The notes beneath the pieces were generated by a model that saw only the letters and a program-made list of their open reading frames with translations, had not been told where the DNA came from and did not search any database. A stretch of 64,000 bases of DNA. It comes from Planctomycetaceae bacterium. Its GTDB lineage: Bacteria; Planctomycetota; Planctomycetia; Planctomycetales; Planctomycetaceae. The DNA is taken from the NCBI GenBank assembly GCA_021732845.1, contig JAKFUF010000131.1, positions 45,896-109,895 on the forward strand. The letters run 5' to 3'. Positions 26,749 through 36,462 of the stretch are shown here, one piece after another. How positions within the stretch are numbered: position 1 is the first letter of the stretch; each line of letters begins with the position of its first letter. Made by a program: the position numbers and the translations under genes.

Positions 26749-29670
26749 ATGAACTGGCGGAATTTGCAGCGGCTCGGCTTCAGTCCCATGGGGTTTGCCG
26801 CAGCCCTCTGGCTGCTTTCCTTCTCAGCCTGCCTCCAGGCCGCGGAGGCCACAGCCGACACCGCCCGTGAGCATCTGCAAAAGGGCCGCTACGACGAGGC
26901 GATCGAAGCCTGCGAACAACTGGAAAAGGCGGATCCGATCGCGGCGGCTCTCATTCGCAGCCGGGCTCAGGAAGCGGTGGGTGACCTGAGCCAGGCGGCC
27001 GCCGGGCTCATAACGACTGCGGCGAAACATGGGAAGGACGCGGCGGGTGCCCCGCTGTTCGCACGGCTCGCCGAAGTGCAATTGCAGCAGGGGGCGTATG
27101 ACGAGGCCGACAAGAACGTGGCTCAAGCCCTCAAGCTGAACCCCGACTTGCCCACGGCCCGGCTGGCCCAGGCCGATTTGTTCACGGCCACCGGAAAGCT
27201 CAAGCAGGCCGATGAGCAATACCGCTGGTTTGTCCGTTACTACAACAAGGCCCAGCCCGAAGATGCCGAAACGCTCATGTTCGTCGCCCGTGGCTCAGCC
27301 CAGTACGCCCGCTGGAACCGCGTCTCGCGGACCTTCGACTTCATCGTCAACACGCTCTGCCCGGACGCCCTCAAGAACGACAAAAATCACTGGCAGGCGA
27401 ACTATCTGGCGGGAAATCTGCTGCTGGAAAAATACAACCGGGCTGATGCGATGCCCGAGTTCAAGGCGGCCCTGGCGATCAACCCCCGTGCCGCCGATGT
27501 GCATGCGGCCATGGCCATGTCGTCGATGCAGGATCACCAGTTGGAGGAGGCGGGCCAACAGGCGGACTCCGCCCTCAAAATCAATCCCCGCTCGGTCGTG
27601 GCTCTGCATGTCAAAGCGGACCTGAAGCTCGACGAGGGCGATGCCACCGCGGCGCTCAAGATTTTGCAGGACGCATTGCATGTCAATCCGCACGATGAGC
27701 GGACGCTGGCCCGCGTTGGGACCTGCTATCTCATGCTCGACGGACTGCCCAGCGACGAGAATCTGGAGGAGGTTTTCAAGCACCTCGACGATATTTCACA
27801 GGCAAAGGTCAAGCAGCCCAGCCGGTTCACCACACTGCTGATCGAACTGGCGAAACGTAATCCGCATCCGGGCGTGTTCCTGTCGCAGTTGGGCGAGGTG
27901 GTCGAAGGCCGCCGCAGGTTTGAGCTGGCCGAAAGGTTTTACTCGCAGGCGATCACCACGATGCCGCAGTTGGCTGAGCCACGGACGAATCTGGGAATGC
28001 TGTATATGCGGATTGGCCGCAATGCGGACGCGCGGAAGATTCTCGACGAGGCGTTCAAGGCCGACCCGTATCACATCCGGGTCAGCAACATGATCAAAGT
28101 GCTGAAGGTCCTCGACACCTACGAAACCGTCGAAACCGAACACTTCATCATTCGCGTGGACTCCAAGCTGGACCGCATTCTCGGGCGGTATATGGCGGAG
28201 TACCTGGAGGCCGAATATGCCGGACTGGTGAAGCAGTTTGGCTATGAGCCACCGGGAAAGACGCAGTTTGAGATCTTCAATAAGTATAAGGGTCTCTCGG
28301 GCCACCAGTGGTTTAGCGCGCGGATGGTGGGCCTGCCGTGGATCCAGACAATCGGGGCCTCCACCGGCAAGATCGTGGCTCTCGCTTCTCCCACCGAAGC
28401 CAAGTCACCCTACAACTGGGCGCGGGTCCTCAAGCACGAATACGTGCATATTCTCACCCTGCAGCAAACCAAGTTTAACATCCCGCACTGGTACACCGAG
28501 GCCCTGGCAACGCTGAATGAGGGCTATCCACGATCGGAGATGTGGAACCAGTTGCTCAAGGAGCGGGTGCCGAAGGGGGAGTTGATGAACCTGGACACGG
28601 TCAACCAGGGGTTCATCCGTCCCAAGACCCCCAACGACTGGCAGATGGCTTACTGCCAGAGCCTCTTGTATGCCCAGTACATGAGCGAGACCTTTGGCAA
28701 AGAGACGATCAGCAAGATGCTGGATTGTTATCGCGACAATCTGACGACGGAAGATGCGATCACGCGGACCACGGGGGTTAGCAAGGCCGCCTTTGAAAAG
28801 GGTTATCTGGAATATCTCAACAAGATCGTCGCCGACCTGACCGGTGGCGACTCCGAGCCGGAGATGTCCCTGGCGGAGCTGGAGAAGGCCCATCAGAAGA
28901 ACCCGGACGACCTGACGGCCGCGGCCCGGTTTGCCGATGGCATGTTGAAAGCCAACAAGCGCAAGGATGCCCGCGAACTGGCCCTCAAGGTGATCGAGAA
29001 GGATAAAAAACAACCGCTGGCAGCCATCGTGCTGGCGAAGCTGGAAATGCGGGGCGAAGACCTCCCCGCCGCGATCGCCTACCTTGAGCCCGCGCTCGAC
29101 CGCGCCAAGCCGAACGCCCAAGTATTGGAGTTGCTGGCCCAGCTTCAATTGAAAAATGAGAACGGCAAAACGGCGATTGAACTGTATGAACTGGGGTTGA
29201 AGCACCGCCCCAACAACGTGGAACTGCTGAAAGGTTTGACGACCGCCGCACTGAACACCGGCGATGGCACAAAGCTCCGCTCAACGCTCAAACTCCTGGC
29301 CGACTGCGAAGCCGACGACGCATCGGTTCGGAAAAAACTGGCCGAACTCGCCCTGGAAGACAAGGCCTACGCCGAAGCCGTCGAATACGGCCGGGCCGCG
29401 CTCTACGTCGATGTGATGGACGTGGAAACGCACAAGTTTCTTGCCCAGGCTTACGAGGGTCTGGAACAGCCTGCCAAGGCCCTGCAGGAACTCCAGGTCG
29501 CCGCCGAGATCAAGCCCGACGACAATGATTTGGCAATAGAAGTGGCGAAGGCGGAAATCGCTTCGGGAAAAAAGGCGGAGGCCAAGACGCGGTTGGAGGC
29601 TCTGTTGAAAAAGTCGCCCAATCATGCGGTGGCGAACAGATTGATGAAGGAGATTGGTGCGGCGGATTGA
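26749..29670 (+). CDS. TPR protein with embedded HExxH (gluzincin) domain
   Basis: 973 residues from the ATG at 26749 (GAGG seven bases upstream). Signal peptide: FAAALWLLSFSACLQA. Residues 35-440 are tetratricopeptide repeats (ALKLNPDLPTARLAQADL, ALAINPRAADVHAAMA). Residues about 455-700 form a peptidase-MA-like domain with HEYVH (563-567) and the third zinc ligand E584 in WYTEALATLNEG, the spacing of gluzincins. More TPRs follow to the C-terminus. It is likely a periplasmic zinc protease, or a pseudo-protease scaffold, built on TPR arms. No peptidase substrate can be inferred. The region after the stop carries a short hairpin repeat. Confidence 0.88.
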   Translation: MNWRNLQRLGFSPMGFAAALWLLSFSACLQAAEATADTAREHLQKGRYDEAIEACEQLEKADPIAAALIRSRAQEAVGDLSQAAAGLITTAAKHGKDAAGAPLFARLAEVQLQQGAYDEADKNVAQALKLNPDLPTARLAQADLFTATGKLKQADEQYRWFVRYYNKAQPEDAETLMFVARGSAQYARWNRVSRTFDFIVNTLCPDALKNDKNHWQANYLAGNLLLEKYNRADAMPEFKAALAINPRAADVHAAMAMSSMQDHQLEEAGQQADSALKINPRSVVALHVKADLKLDEGDATAALKILQDALHVNPHDERTLARVGTCYLMLDGLPSDENLEEVFKHLDDISQAKVKQPSRFTTLLIELAKRNPHPGVFLSQLGEVVEGRRRFELAERFYSQAITTMPQLAEPRTNLGMLYMRIGRNADARKILDEAFKADPYHIRVSNMIKVLKVLDTYETVETEHFIIRVDSKLDRILGRYMAEYLEAEYAGLVKQFGYEPPGKTQFEIFNKYKGLSGHQWFSARMVGLPWIQTIGASTGKIVALASPTEAKSPYNWARVLKHEYVHILTLQQTKFNIPHWYTEALATLNEGYPRSEMWNQLLKERVPKGELMNLDTVNQGFIRPKTPNDWQMAYCQSLLYAQYMSETFGKETISKMLDCYRDNLTTEDAITRTTGVSKAAFEKGYLEYLNKIVADLTGGDSEPEMSLAELEKAHQKNPDDLTAAARFADGMLKANKRKDARELALKVIEKDKKQPLAAIVLAKLEMRGEDLPAAIAYLEPALDRAKPNAQVLELLAQLQLKNENGKTAIELYELGLKHRPNNVELLKGLTTAALNTGDGTKLRSTLKLLADCEADDASVRKKLAELALEDKAYAEAVEYGRAALYVDVMDVETHKFLAQAYEGLEQPAKALQELQVAAEIKPDDNDLAIEVAKAEIASGKKAEAKTRLEALLKKSPNHAVANRLMKEIGAAD

Positions 29671-29722
29671 TGTAGTGCAGAGGCCCGAATCCACGGAGGC
29701 GAGCTCGGCTGGGATGCGCGGT
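29671..29722. repeat. GTAGTGCA hairpin repeat, degenerate copy
   Basis: TGTAGTGCAGAGGCCC followed by CCACGGAGGCGAGCTCGGCTGG. It matches the layout of the repeats at 19327 and 59184 with a damaged stem. It begins directly after the TGA of the preceding gene. Confidence 0.45.
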
Positions 29723-29893
29723 TCAATGTCGCGAGCGCCAACCCGCCTGCCGCCCGCGCTGCCTGTCGCGGAGGCGGACTTATTCTGAAGCTTCAAAGAC
29801 TGGCCCTGGCCATGGGCAATGTGTACAGGCTTGAGGATCTGCTATCATCCGCCGAAATCAGTCTTGGCCAGTCACAGCCCCAGTGAATCCAGC

Positions 29894-30664
29894 ATGGACG
29901 CGGACACACAAGCCACCTCGCTCCCATCCCCTGCCTCACCCATCGTGGAAAGTCCGCCGGAAATCGATCCCGCGCTGGGCTCGCCACATCACCGAAACGC
30001 CGTATGGCGGTTTGTTCAATTCTTTTGCCGCATCTTGTTCTACACTTGGTTCGGCTTCCGCACGCGCGGCATGGAACGGCTTCCGGCAGGCGGCGGACTG
30101 ATCCTCAGCAACCACCAAAGCTTTCTCGATCCGCTGCTGGTCGGTGTGTACCTCAACCGCCCGATCAGTTTTCTGGCGCGGGAGGATCTGTTCAAGGCTC
30201 CGGTCGTCGGCTGGATTTTGGCCCGCACCTACGTCATGCCGCTGAACCGCGCTGCCAGCACCACGGGATTGCGGGAGACAATTCGCCGCATGAAGCTCGG
30301 TTTTCTGGTGGGGGTCTTTCCGGAAGGCACGCGGACGCCGGATGGCGTCGTGCGGGAGGTCAAACCGGGCTTCACCGCCCTGCTCCGCCGTTCGGACCTG
30401 CCGATCATTCCCGTGGGCATCGCCGGCGCACACCGCTCGTTCGGCCTGGGTCACCGCATTCCAAAACCGTATCGCATCCGGCTCGTCTATGGAGAGCCGA
30501 TCCCGCCGGAGATTGTTGCCGAACTGAAGGGCCGGGGACGCGAAGACGAACTGGTGGCTCTGGTCCACAAGCGGATCGTGGAATGCCAGATGGAGGCCGA
30601 AGCCTGGATTCAGGGGCGCGCTTTGGAAGCCCAGGGAGAGCCACGGATCAAACCCGGAAAGTAG
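29894..30664 (+). CDS. 1-acyl-sn-glycerol-3-phosphate acyltransferase family (PlsC-like)
   Basis: 256 residues from the ATG at 29894. Family motifs are complete: NHQSFLDP (73-80, catalytic H74 and D79), LAREDLFKAP, VFPEGTR (141-147) and IIPVGIAG. The N-terminal 35 residues are proline-rich and precede an amphipathic segment (FVQFFCRILFYTWFGF) that would seat it on the inner membrane. It acylates lysophosphatidic acid or a related acceptor in phospholipid synthesis. The next gene lies 133 bases downstream, separated by a repeat. Confidence 0.92.
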   Translation: MDADTQATSLPSPASPIVESPPEIDPALGSPHHRNAVWRFVQFFCRILFYTWFGFRTRGMERLPAGGGLILSNHQSFLDPLLVGVYLNRPISFLAREDLFKAPVVGWILARTYVMPLNRAASTTGLRETIRRMKLGFLVGVFPEGTRTPDGVVREVKPGFTALLRRSDLPIIPVGIAGAHRSFGLGHRIPKPYRIRLVYGEPIPPEIVAELKGRGREDELVALVHKRIVECQMEAEAWIQGRALEAQGEPRIKPGK

Positions 30665-30711
30665 ACGGGCTGGTGACGACTGCCGCTTGCCAGACATGTT
30701 GATCAGGACGC

Positions 30712-30788
30712 CGCCTGACGTTCGTGGTGTGTCGCGCGGAGGCGGGATATTCGTGATTGTTACCTCTTTTTCCGCTACACACCCTACG
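30712..30788. repeat. GTAGGGTGTGTG-family repeat, partial copy 3
   Basis: TTCGTGGTGTGTCGCGCGGAG and CGCTACACACCCTACGGG resemble the right half of the copies at 11328 and 13119. Confidence 0.5.
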
Positions 30789-30797
30789 GGATTTCTC

Positions 30798-32138
30798 ATG
30801 CAGCGCATTCTCAGCATTTCCGGCCTTCGTGGTGTGATTGGCGACGGACTGGATCCGACATACCTGGTGGAATTCGCCAGCGGACTGGCCACGCTGTTCG
30901 AAGGTGGTGTCGTCGTGTTGGCGCGGGATGGCCGGTCGACTGGGCCGTTCGTCAAGAATGCCGTGCTGGCGGGACTCTTGGCCGGTGGCTGCCGCGTGCT
31001 GGATGCGGGGATCGCTTCGACTCCGACGTGTGGCGTACTGGTCCGCGAATATCAGGCAGCCGGCGGCCTGCAGATCACGGCGAGCCACAATCCGGTGGAG
31101 TGGAACGGACTGAAGCCGTTCAGCCCGCAGGGCTCGGTGTTCAATGCCCAACTCGGTGAGAAGCTGCTGCAGATTCTCAATAACCGGGCCTACAAATATG
31201 CCACGTGGGACAAGCTGGGCACCGTGGAACTGCTGGACGACCCCAGCCTGCCCCACTTGAACCGGGTGCTGCCGCTGGTGGACGTTCTGGCTATTCGCAG
31301 ACAAAAACTCAAAGTGGTGCTCGACTGCAACCGTGGCTCAGGCGCGATCTTTGGTCCACGCCTGCTCCGCGAACTCGGCTGCGAAGTCCACGTGATGGGC
31401 TCCGAGGCCGACGGGAATTTTGAACACCCACCCGAGCCAACCGAACAGAATCTCGGGACGCTGTGCGATGCCGTGCGGAAGCACGGTGCCGACGTGGGCT
31501 TCGCGCAGGATCCCGATGCCGACCGCCTGGCCATTGTCGACGAGGCCGGACGATACATCGGCGAGGAGCTGACACTGGCCCTCTGCGTTGACCGCATCCT
31601 GCCGCAGCGACCAGGGCCGGTCGTTGTGAATGGCTCCACGAGCCGCACCACGGCCGACCTCGCGGCTCGGTATGGCTGCGCCTTCCATCGCTCTTATGTG
31701 GGCGAGGCCAATGTCGTGGCTAAAATGAACGAGGTGGGAGCCGTGATTGGCGGTGAAGGGAATGGGGGATTGATTGAGCCCCGGGTAGGGTTCGTGCGCG
31801 ACAGTTTCGCGTCGATGGCGTATGTTCTGGACGGCCTCGCGGCACGTGATGAAAAACTGTCGCAATGGGTCGCCACGCTGCCGCACTACAGCATCGTGAA
31901 GGACAAGGTGACCTGCCCGGCCACAAAGGTCCCTGCCGCCTGCGCGGCACTCAAGGCCAGCTTCCCCGACGCCACCGCTCAGGAAGGTGACGGCCTGCGG
32001 CTCGACTGGCCGGACCGGTGGCTGCAGATTCGTGGCAGCAATACCGAACCGATTATCCGCGTCATTGCCGAAGCCCCCGACGAAGCCAAGGCGCGGAAGC
32101 TTTGCGACGCGGGCCTGGCGATCGTCCGCCAGGCGTGA
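30798..32138 (+). CDS. Phosphohexomutase (GlmM/phosphomannomutase type)
   Basis: 446 residues from the ATG at 30798; the open frame upstream lies in a repeat. All four signature elements of the alpha-D-phosphohexomutase family are visible: active serine TASHNP (S96), metal loop DPDADR (238-243), sugar-binding GEGNGG and phosphate-binding RGSNTEP near the C-terminus. It interconverts hexose-6-phosphate and hexose-1-phosphate, probably glucosamine or mannose, feeding nucleotide-sugar synthesis for cell envelope or the exopolysaccharide locus a few kilobases away. The substrate cannot be decided by eye; the short C-terminal form resembles archaeal-type GlmM. Confidence 0.9.
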   Translation: MQRILSISGLRGVIGDGLDPTYLVEFASGLATLFEGGVVVLARDGRSTGPFVKNAVLAGLLAGGCRVLDAGIASTPTCGVLVREYQAAGGLQITASHNPVEWNGLKPFSPQGSVFNAQLGEKLLQILNNRAYKYATWDKLGTVELLDDPSLPHLNRVLPLVDVLAIRRQKLKVVLDCNRGSGAIFGPRLLRELGCEVHVMGSEADGNFEHPPEPTEQNLGTLCDAVRKHGADVGFAQDPDADRLAIVDEAGRYIGEELTLALCVDRILPQRPGPVVVNGSTSRTTADLAARYGCAFHRSYVGEANVVAKMNEVGAVIGGEGNGGLIEPRVGFVRDSFASMAYVLDGLAARDEKLSQWVATLPHYSIVKDKVTCPATKVPAACAALKASFPDATAQEGDGLRLDWPDRWLQIRGSNTEPIIRVIAEAPDEAKARKLCDAGLAIVRQA

Positions 32139-32140
32139 AC

Positions 32141-32350
32141 GCATTTTTGATTTTTGATTGGACGGTGAGACAGGATGTAAAAGGATGACAGAGGATCAGA
32201 AAGGATGTCCTGATTCAAAGCTGGCACAAACAGATCCGTTCCTCATCCTCTTCCATCCTCTTTCATCCTGTCCAATATCCAAGCCACCTCCATCTACGCG
32301 ACTGGTCCGCCCCGCAAATCCGTTACGGTCAGGAAAATCGAAAATCACCC
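32141..32350. repeat. Long palindromic element between convergent genes
   Basis: Outer arms TTTTTGATTTTTGATTGG and GGAAAATCGAAAATCACC enclose inner arms ACAGGATGTAAAAGGATG and CATCCTCTTTCATCCTGT. The structure could act as a bidirectional terminator for the genes ending at 32138 (+) and 32345 (-). It is related in its outer arms to the element at 35590. Confidence 0.6.
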
Positions 32351-35300
32351 TGCCGGTTCGGGCTCGAACTCCACGGGAATCAGTTCCGATGGCGGCAGCA
32401 TCTCGATGTCGAGTTTTCCGGTCATCAGGAAGAGGTAACGGCCGACGAGTTCCCGATAAGGTGCTGAGGGATTGGTGCGAAGCGCCTCCCGCAACGATTT
32501 CTCGGCGTCCTTGAATCGTCCTGCTTCGAGTTGGACGAGACCGGAGTTGAGCCACAGGTCGCCGATGACCGAGGGGTAGTTGTAGAAAAACGCTTCTGTG
32601 GTTTGGGTGACGCCGCTGGGCCACGGTCCGCCGGCTGACGGATGCAGGAACGATGAACTGAGGAGCGAGTTGACCAACTGTGTTTCGTAGTTTTCGGCGG
32701 CGGCGACCATTTTCGTGGTGGCCGCGGCATACTCGCCGTTCGCCAGGTGAGCCACGGCGACGGGCCGCAGCAGCGACGCGGCCTGTGGGTTGCTGGTGTT
32801 GATGTCACGCATGAACTCGGCAGCGCTCTCGACGGGTCCGGTTTCCAAGTGGACGACGGCCAGCAACTGGTGAGCCACAGGGCTGGATCGGAGTTCGGCA
32901 TCGTCTTCAATGATCTGCCCGGCGGTCTGATACAGACCGAGTTCCAGAACGCTCACGGCCGACTGCAGGGTGTTGTGGTTGGCTTGCGCCTTCATTTCGC
33001 CGAGTTTGCGGTTGACGGTCGCCAGCAATTGGTCGTAGGTTGCCAGTTGGGACTTGATTTCAGCACGCAGTTGACGCTGCTCGGTGGTCGGTGTGAGATT
33101 GGCCAGCAATGACGCCTGAATCGCCTTGAGTTCCCGCGCGGCCAGGTCGGGGCGTGCCGCAAACTGCGAGTTGCGCTGTCCCTGCTGCGCCATGGTCCTC
33201 AACTGCGGGCCTTCATACATCGACAGCAGCGCCTGGTGTGCGGCCATGTTTTCGGGATCGGCCGTGAGAGCCAGATTGAACGCGGCGACCGCCTGATAGT
33301 AGCGGATGCTGCTGGGCGCCTGCGGGCTGCTTGGCGCCATCAAGGGTCCCTCATTGGCGTACAACAACTGGTAGGCAAGGCCCAGCGCGAGGTATCCATC
33401 CGTCGAGGAGGGGTTGACCTTCAACCCCTGTTGAGCGCGGCGGATGCCGAGGAACGCCAGGGCGTCGGCAAACGGCGTGAGCGGAGCCAGCCGCACGAGG
33501 TGCAGGGCTTCCTGAACTTCGATGGGCACCTCGCGGCGTTTGCTCCAGAAATACTGCTCATAGAACGAAGGTGAGCGCGGCCACGACTCATGGGTCATCT
33601 GCTCGAGCGGCCGCTCGACTTCTTTTCCCGCGGTGTCGAGCGTGAACAACACCGGGTCGCGCTGAAACGCCGCCTGAACCAGATCCAGCCGCCGTGTCTT
33701 CAGATACTTGGTCAGTTCGGGATCTTTCACGTCGAGCCGGTAGGCAACCAGCGTTGCTCCGCCGAGGCTGGCCGGGTGCCACGTCTGTGCCCCCTGCAGC
33801 AAGGCGGCCATCAGCGAGTATTCCGGCCGTTCTCCGGTCAACCGTGGCAGCACATGTGTCAGTTTGTACTTGTCGAGCGTCGTCTTCCACTTGGGCTTCT
33901 CGGCAATGTTGCGCGTGGTGGATTCCAGCGAGAGTTTGGCTTCCCAGTGTTCATCCAGCAGATTCTTGTCGCCCTTTCCGGCAAACAGTGGGATCCGGCT
34001 GTCGACAAAGACCTGTTGGTCCAGCCAGATCAGCATGTCGCCCTGCTGCAGGGCGGAATTGAACGGCCGGTTGTCGAAGCTGTCTTCGAGTTGTGCTTCG
34101 AGACCGCGCAGGTTGGCACCGAGCGAGTAGTCGAGTCCGATGCCAGTTCGTCCCGTCGTCGACCGCAGCTTTCCTGTTCCGCCAAAGAACGCCAGTGCCG
34201 CCAGGGAGACGACCGTCAGGGCGCGGCCGCCACGGGAAAACAGCAGCGGCCAGGTGTCGATCTTGTACACCAGCGGCGAGTCGGCCTGATACCAAACCTG
34301 TCCGTTGAGTGCCGCCAGCACGCAACTGACGAGCGCCGCCAGAGCGAGATCCTGGCCGGCACACATCCCCAGACCGGTGATGCCGAGCCACACCAGGGCA
34401 TGCGAGAATTCGAGGCGGCCCGCGTTGAGGATCAACATGATCAGGCAGACCGTGATGACCCCGACGGAACACCAGACCGCCAGATTTGGCGCATCCCAAA
34501 ACCGGTCGGTCCAAACGGGCATCAACGACACCACCTGGTTCAGTGGCAGCTTGCCTTCGAAGACCTTGTTCAGATATTCGCGAAATGTCGGGTATTCGAT
34601 ACCGTAAACCGTGGCTGGCGCGAGCAGCGGCCGCCACAAGAACGGGTGGACCAGCGTGGCGGCGAAGGAACCGCCCACCGCCATCCAGAACGGTCGTTTG
34701 GCGCTGGCGTCCAGCGATTCGCCGGTCTTCAGCAGCTTGCCCAGCAAGTCGCCCAAGCCGTACAGGACCAGCAGCGCCAAGCCAAAAAACATCCTGGAAT
34801 CGAGGTTGCTCCAGAGGAAGAAGAGCGGGATCAGGGTCCAGTAACGCCGGGACGAGGCGGCCGCGGTCGTCAGTCCACGGTTCCCCTCCAAGATGAACAG
34901 TGTCGCGGCCAGACCCAGCAGCGTGATCAACCCTGGCAGCGCGACAAACCGTTCATGTACGGCCAGCACCGTGGCTGCGGCACAGACCGCCGACCACCAC
35001 GTGGGCGCGGTCCGGCGGCTGGTGTGGACCACGAGTCCAAATGTGAGGGCCGCCAGCACTGCCTTCACGAGCGTAATGCCGCCCCAACCAGAGAGTGCAT
35101 AGACGCCACCCAGCAGCAGGTCGAAGCCCCACGAGAGGTTGACCCAGACGCGGTCGGCGGCGGCGTACGAAAACACATCGGTCCGTGGCGGGAGCACGCC
35201 GTGCCCGAGCAGATATCGGCCCGTTTTGACATGCACCAGCGAAGCGGTCTCGGCGACCTGCGTCAAAGCGTACAGGAATGCCAGCAAGACCACCGCCCAC

Positions 35301-35518
35301 CGCAGCACGAAATCGCCGCGAATGGCCTCTTCTTCCACCAGTTCTGGCGTCAGCGGCTCGTTTTCGCCACCCGGATTGAACTCGGAGCCGGTGGGAGCAG
35401 GTGGACTCGCGGCAGCGGGCGCAGCCGACGGCGGACCCGGGGGTGTTGCAGAAGCGCTCACGGAGACTTTCAAACCGAAGGTGCAATCGAGGATCAGGCG
35501 CAAAGAAGTCCGCTGCAT
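32345..35518 (-). CDS. Large polytopic membrane protein with C-terminal TPRs (GT-C-like)
   Basis: 1057 residues. After a proline/alanine-rich N-terminus, residues about 70-470 hold around ten hydrophobic helices. The first loop reads LPPRTDVFSYAAADRVWVN, then LSWGFDLLLGGVYALS, resembling loop regions of GT-C-type membrane glycosyltransferases that use lipid-linked donors. A roughly 200-residue soluble part follows (DNRPFNSALQQGDMLIWLDQ), and then tetratricopeptide-like repeats (AVAAFNLALTADPENMAAHQ; LVQLEAGRFKDAEKSLREAL). It may handle lipid-linked sugars or organise envelope assembly next to the exopolysaccharide genes. This is inference; I cannot identify a catalytic residue with confidence. 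Confidence 0.85.
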   Translation of the reverse strand: MQRTSLRLILDCTFGLKVSVSASATPPGPPSAAPAAASPPAPTGSEFNPGGENEPLTPELVEEEAIRGDFVLRWAVVLLAFLYALTQVAETASLVHVKTGRYLLGHGVLPPRTDVFSYAAADRVWVNLSWGFDLLLGGVYALSGWGGITLVKAVLAALTFGLVVHTSRRTAPTWWSAVCAAATVLAVHERFVALPGLITLLGLAATLFILEGNRGLTTAAASSRRYWTLIPLFFLWSNLDSRMFFGLALLVLYGLGDLLGKLLKTGESLDASAKRPFWMAVGGSFAATLVHPFLWRPLLAPATVYGIEYPTFREYLNKVFEGKLPLNQVVSLMPVWTDRFWDAPNLAVWCSVGVITVCLIMLILNAGRLEFSHALVWLGITGLGMCAGQDLALAALVSCVLAALNGQVWYQADSPLVYKIDTWPLLFSRGGRALTVVSLAALAFFGGTGKLRSTTGRTGIGLDYSLGANLRGLEAQLEDSFDNRPFNSALQQGDMLIWLDQQVFVDSRIPLFAGKGDKNLLDEHWEAKLSLESTTRNIAEKPKWKTTLDKYKLTHVLPRLTGERPEYSLMAALLQGAQTWHPASLGGATLVAYRLDVKDPELTKYLKTRRLDLVQAAFQRDPVLFTLDTAGKEVERPLEQMTHESWPRSPSFYEQYFWSKRREVPIEVQEALHLVRLAPLTPFADALAFLGIRRAQQGLKVNPSSTDGYLALGLAYQLLYANEGPLMAPSSPQAPSSIRYYQAVAAFNLALTADPENMAAHQALLSMYEGPQLRTMAQQGQRNSQFAARPDLAARELKAIQASLLANLTPTTEQRQLRAEIKSQLATYDQLLATVNRKLGEMKAQANHNTLQSAVSVLELGLYQTAGQIIEDDAELRSSPVAHQLLAVVHLETGPVESAAEFMRDINTSNPQAASLLRPVAVAHLANGEYAAATTKMVAAAENYETQLVNSLLSSSFLHPSAGGPWPSGVTQTTEAFFYNYPSVIGDLWLNSGLVQLEAGRFKDAEKSLREALRTNPSAPYRELVGRYLFLMTGKLDIEMLPPSELIPVEFEPEPAG

Positions 35519-35589
35519 GCTACGGCTGCGAAATCCCCATGGTCAAGGCACCCGTATTACGTCTGCGCGAGTGGAGTCGTTGGAGAGGG

Positions 35590-35745
35590 GCCATTTTCGA
35601 TTTTCGATTTTCGATTGGCTGTGGCACCAAGCACGGACTGGATGGGACGCCGAGACTGCCTCCCAGTCACGCAAGTGGCCCACTCTGATCGATTGTGGCG
35701 TGAAAACCAATCGAAAATCATAAATCGTAAATCGTAAATCGTAAA
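35590..35745. repeat. AATCGAAAATC palindromic element with heptamer tandem
   Basis: Left arm ATTTTCGATTTTCGATTGG (about 35594-35615), right arm CCAATCGAAAATC (about 35708), followed by three to four copies of CGTAAAT. Its outer words match those of the 32141 element. It sits between two genes on the same strand. Confidence 0.55.
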
Positions 35746-36462
35746 TCACGTCCCCATTCGCTGCTCCAGGCCGGGAAACAGGATGTCGCGGACAAAGGGG
35801 CCGTTCAGGCCAACGACCTTGAGGGCGGTGCACAGGATGATCCGTAGATCCAGCCAAACTGAACGATGGGCGATGTACTCCCGGTCGTAGCGCAGTTTGG
35901 CTCGGACGTCATCCAGCGTCAGATCAGCTCCGTGGAAGATCTGCGCCAGACCGGTGACCCCGGGCGGAACTTCCAGCCGCTCCAGATAGCCGGGCACTTC
36001 TTGAATCACTCTCTCGATGATTTCCGGACGTTCGGGACGCGGCCCCACGAGCAGCATGTCACCGGCCAGAACATTGAAGAGTTGCGGCAGTTCATCCAGG
36101 TGCGAGCGTCGGAGGATGTGACCGATGGGAGTGACGCGGGGATCGTTGGTCTGCGCCCACACCGCACCCGTGGCCTTTTCGCAGTTGTGCCGCATGCTGC
36201 GGAATTTGTAGATCGAGAATTCCCGGCCGCGCAACCCACTGCGGCGTTGGGTATAGATGGCCGGACCCCGGGAGGTGGCCCGTACCAGGCACCACACAAT
36301 CGCCATCACCGGCAGGGATGCCACAAGCAGGCCCATCGTCAGCAGCCGGTCCACCCAAATGCTGCCGCGGGCCGGCTTGGCTGTGAGAAGGGACTTGGGA
36401 CGGCGGGCCGCCAGTGGATGAGCTTCAACTTGCCGATTTTTCGGGGCAATGGTTCCGAGCAT
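35746..36462 (-). CDS. Undecaprenyl-phosphate sugar-1-phosphate transferase (bacterial sugar transferase)
   Basis: 238 residues. One membrane segment (LLTMGLLVASLPVMAIVWCLV, about 40-60) is followed by the PF02397-type catalytic region: YTQRRSGLRGREFSIYKFRSMR, RVTPIGHILRRSHLDELPQL, NVLAGDMLLVGPRPERPE, and VPPGVTGLAQ. It starts lipid-linked repeat-unit synthesis by moving a sugar-1-phosphate onto undecaprenyl phosphate at the inner membrane, the committed step for exopolysaccharide or capsule. It is divergent from the GT2 gene and marks one end of the locus. Confidence 0.93.
   Translation of the reverse strand: MLGTIAPKNRQVEAHPLAARRPKSLLTAKPARGSIWVDRLLTMGLLVASLPVMAIVWCLVRATSRGPAIYTQRRSGLRGREFSIYKFRSMRHNCEKATGAVWAQTNDPRVTPIGHILRRSHLDELPQLFNVLAGDMLLVGPRPERPEIIERVIQEVPGYLERLEVPPGVTGLAQIFHGADLTLDDVRAKLRYDREYIAHRSVWLDLRIILCTALKVVGLNGPFVRDILFPGLEQRMGT

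Noticed and set aside
33590..35737. 715-codon plus-strand ORF
   Set aside because: It is antisense to the large membrane TPR gene; the hydrophobic-helix pattern and TPRs exist only on the minus strand.
35718..35745. CGTAAAT tandem as a CRISPR or iteron origin
   Set aside because: Only three to four 7-base copies and no replication or cas gene around.
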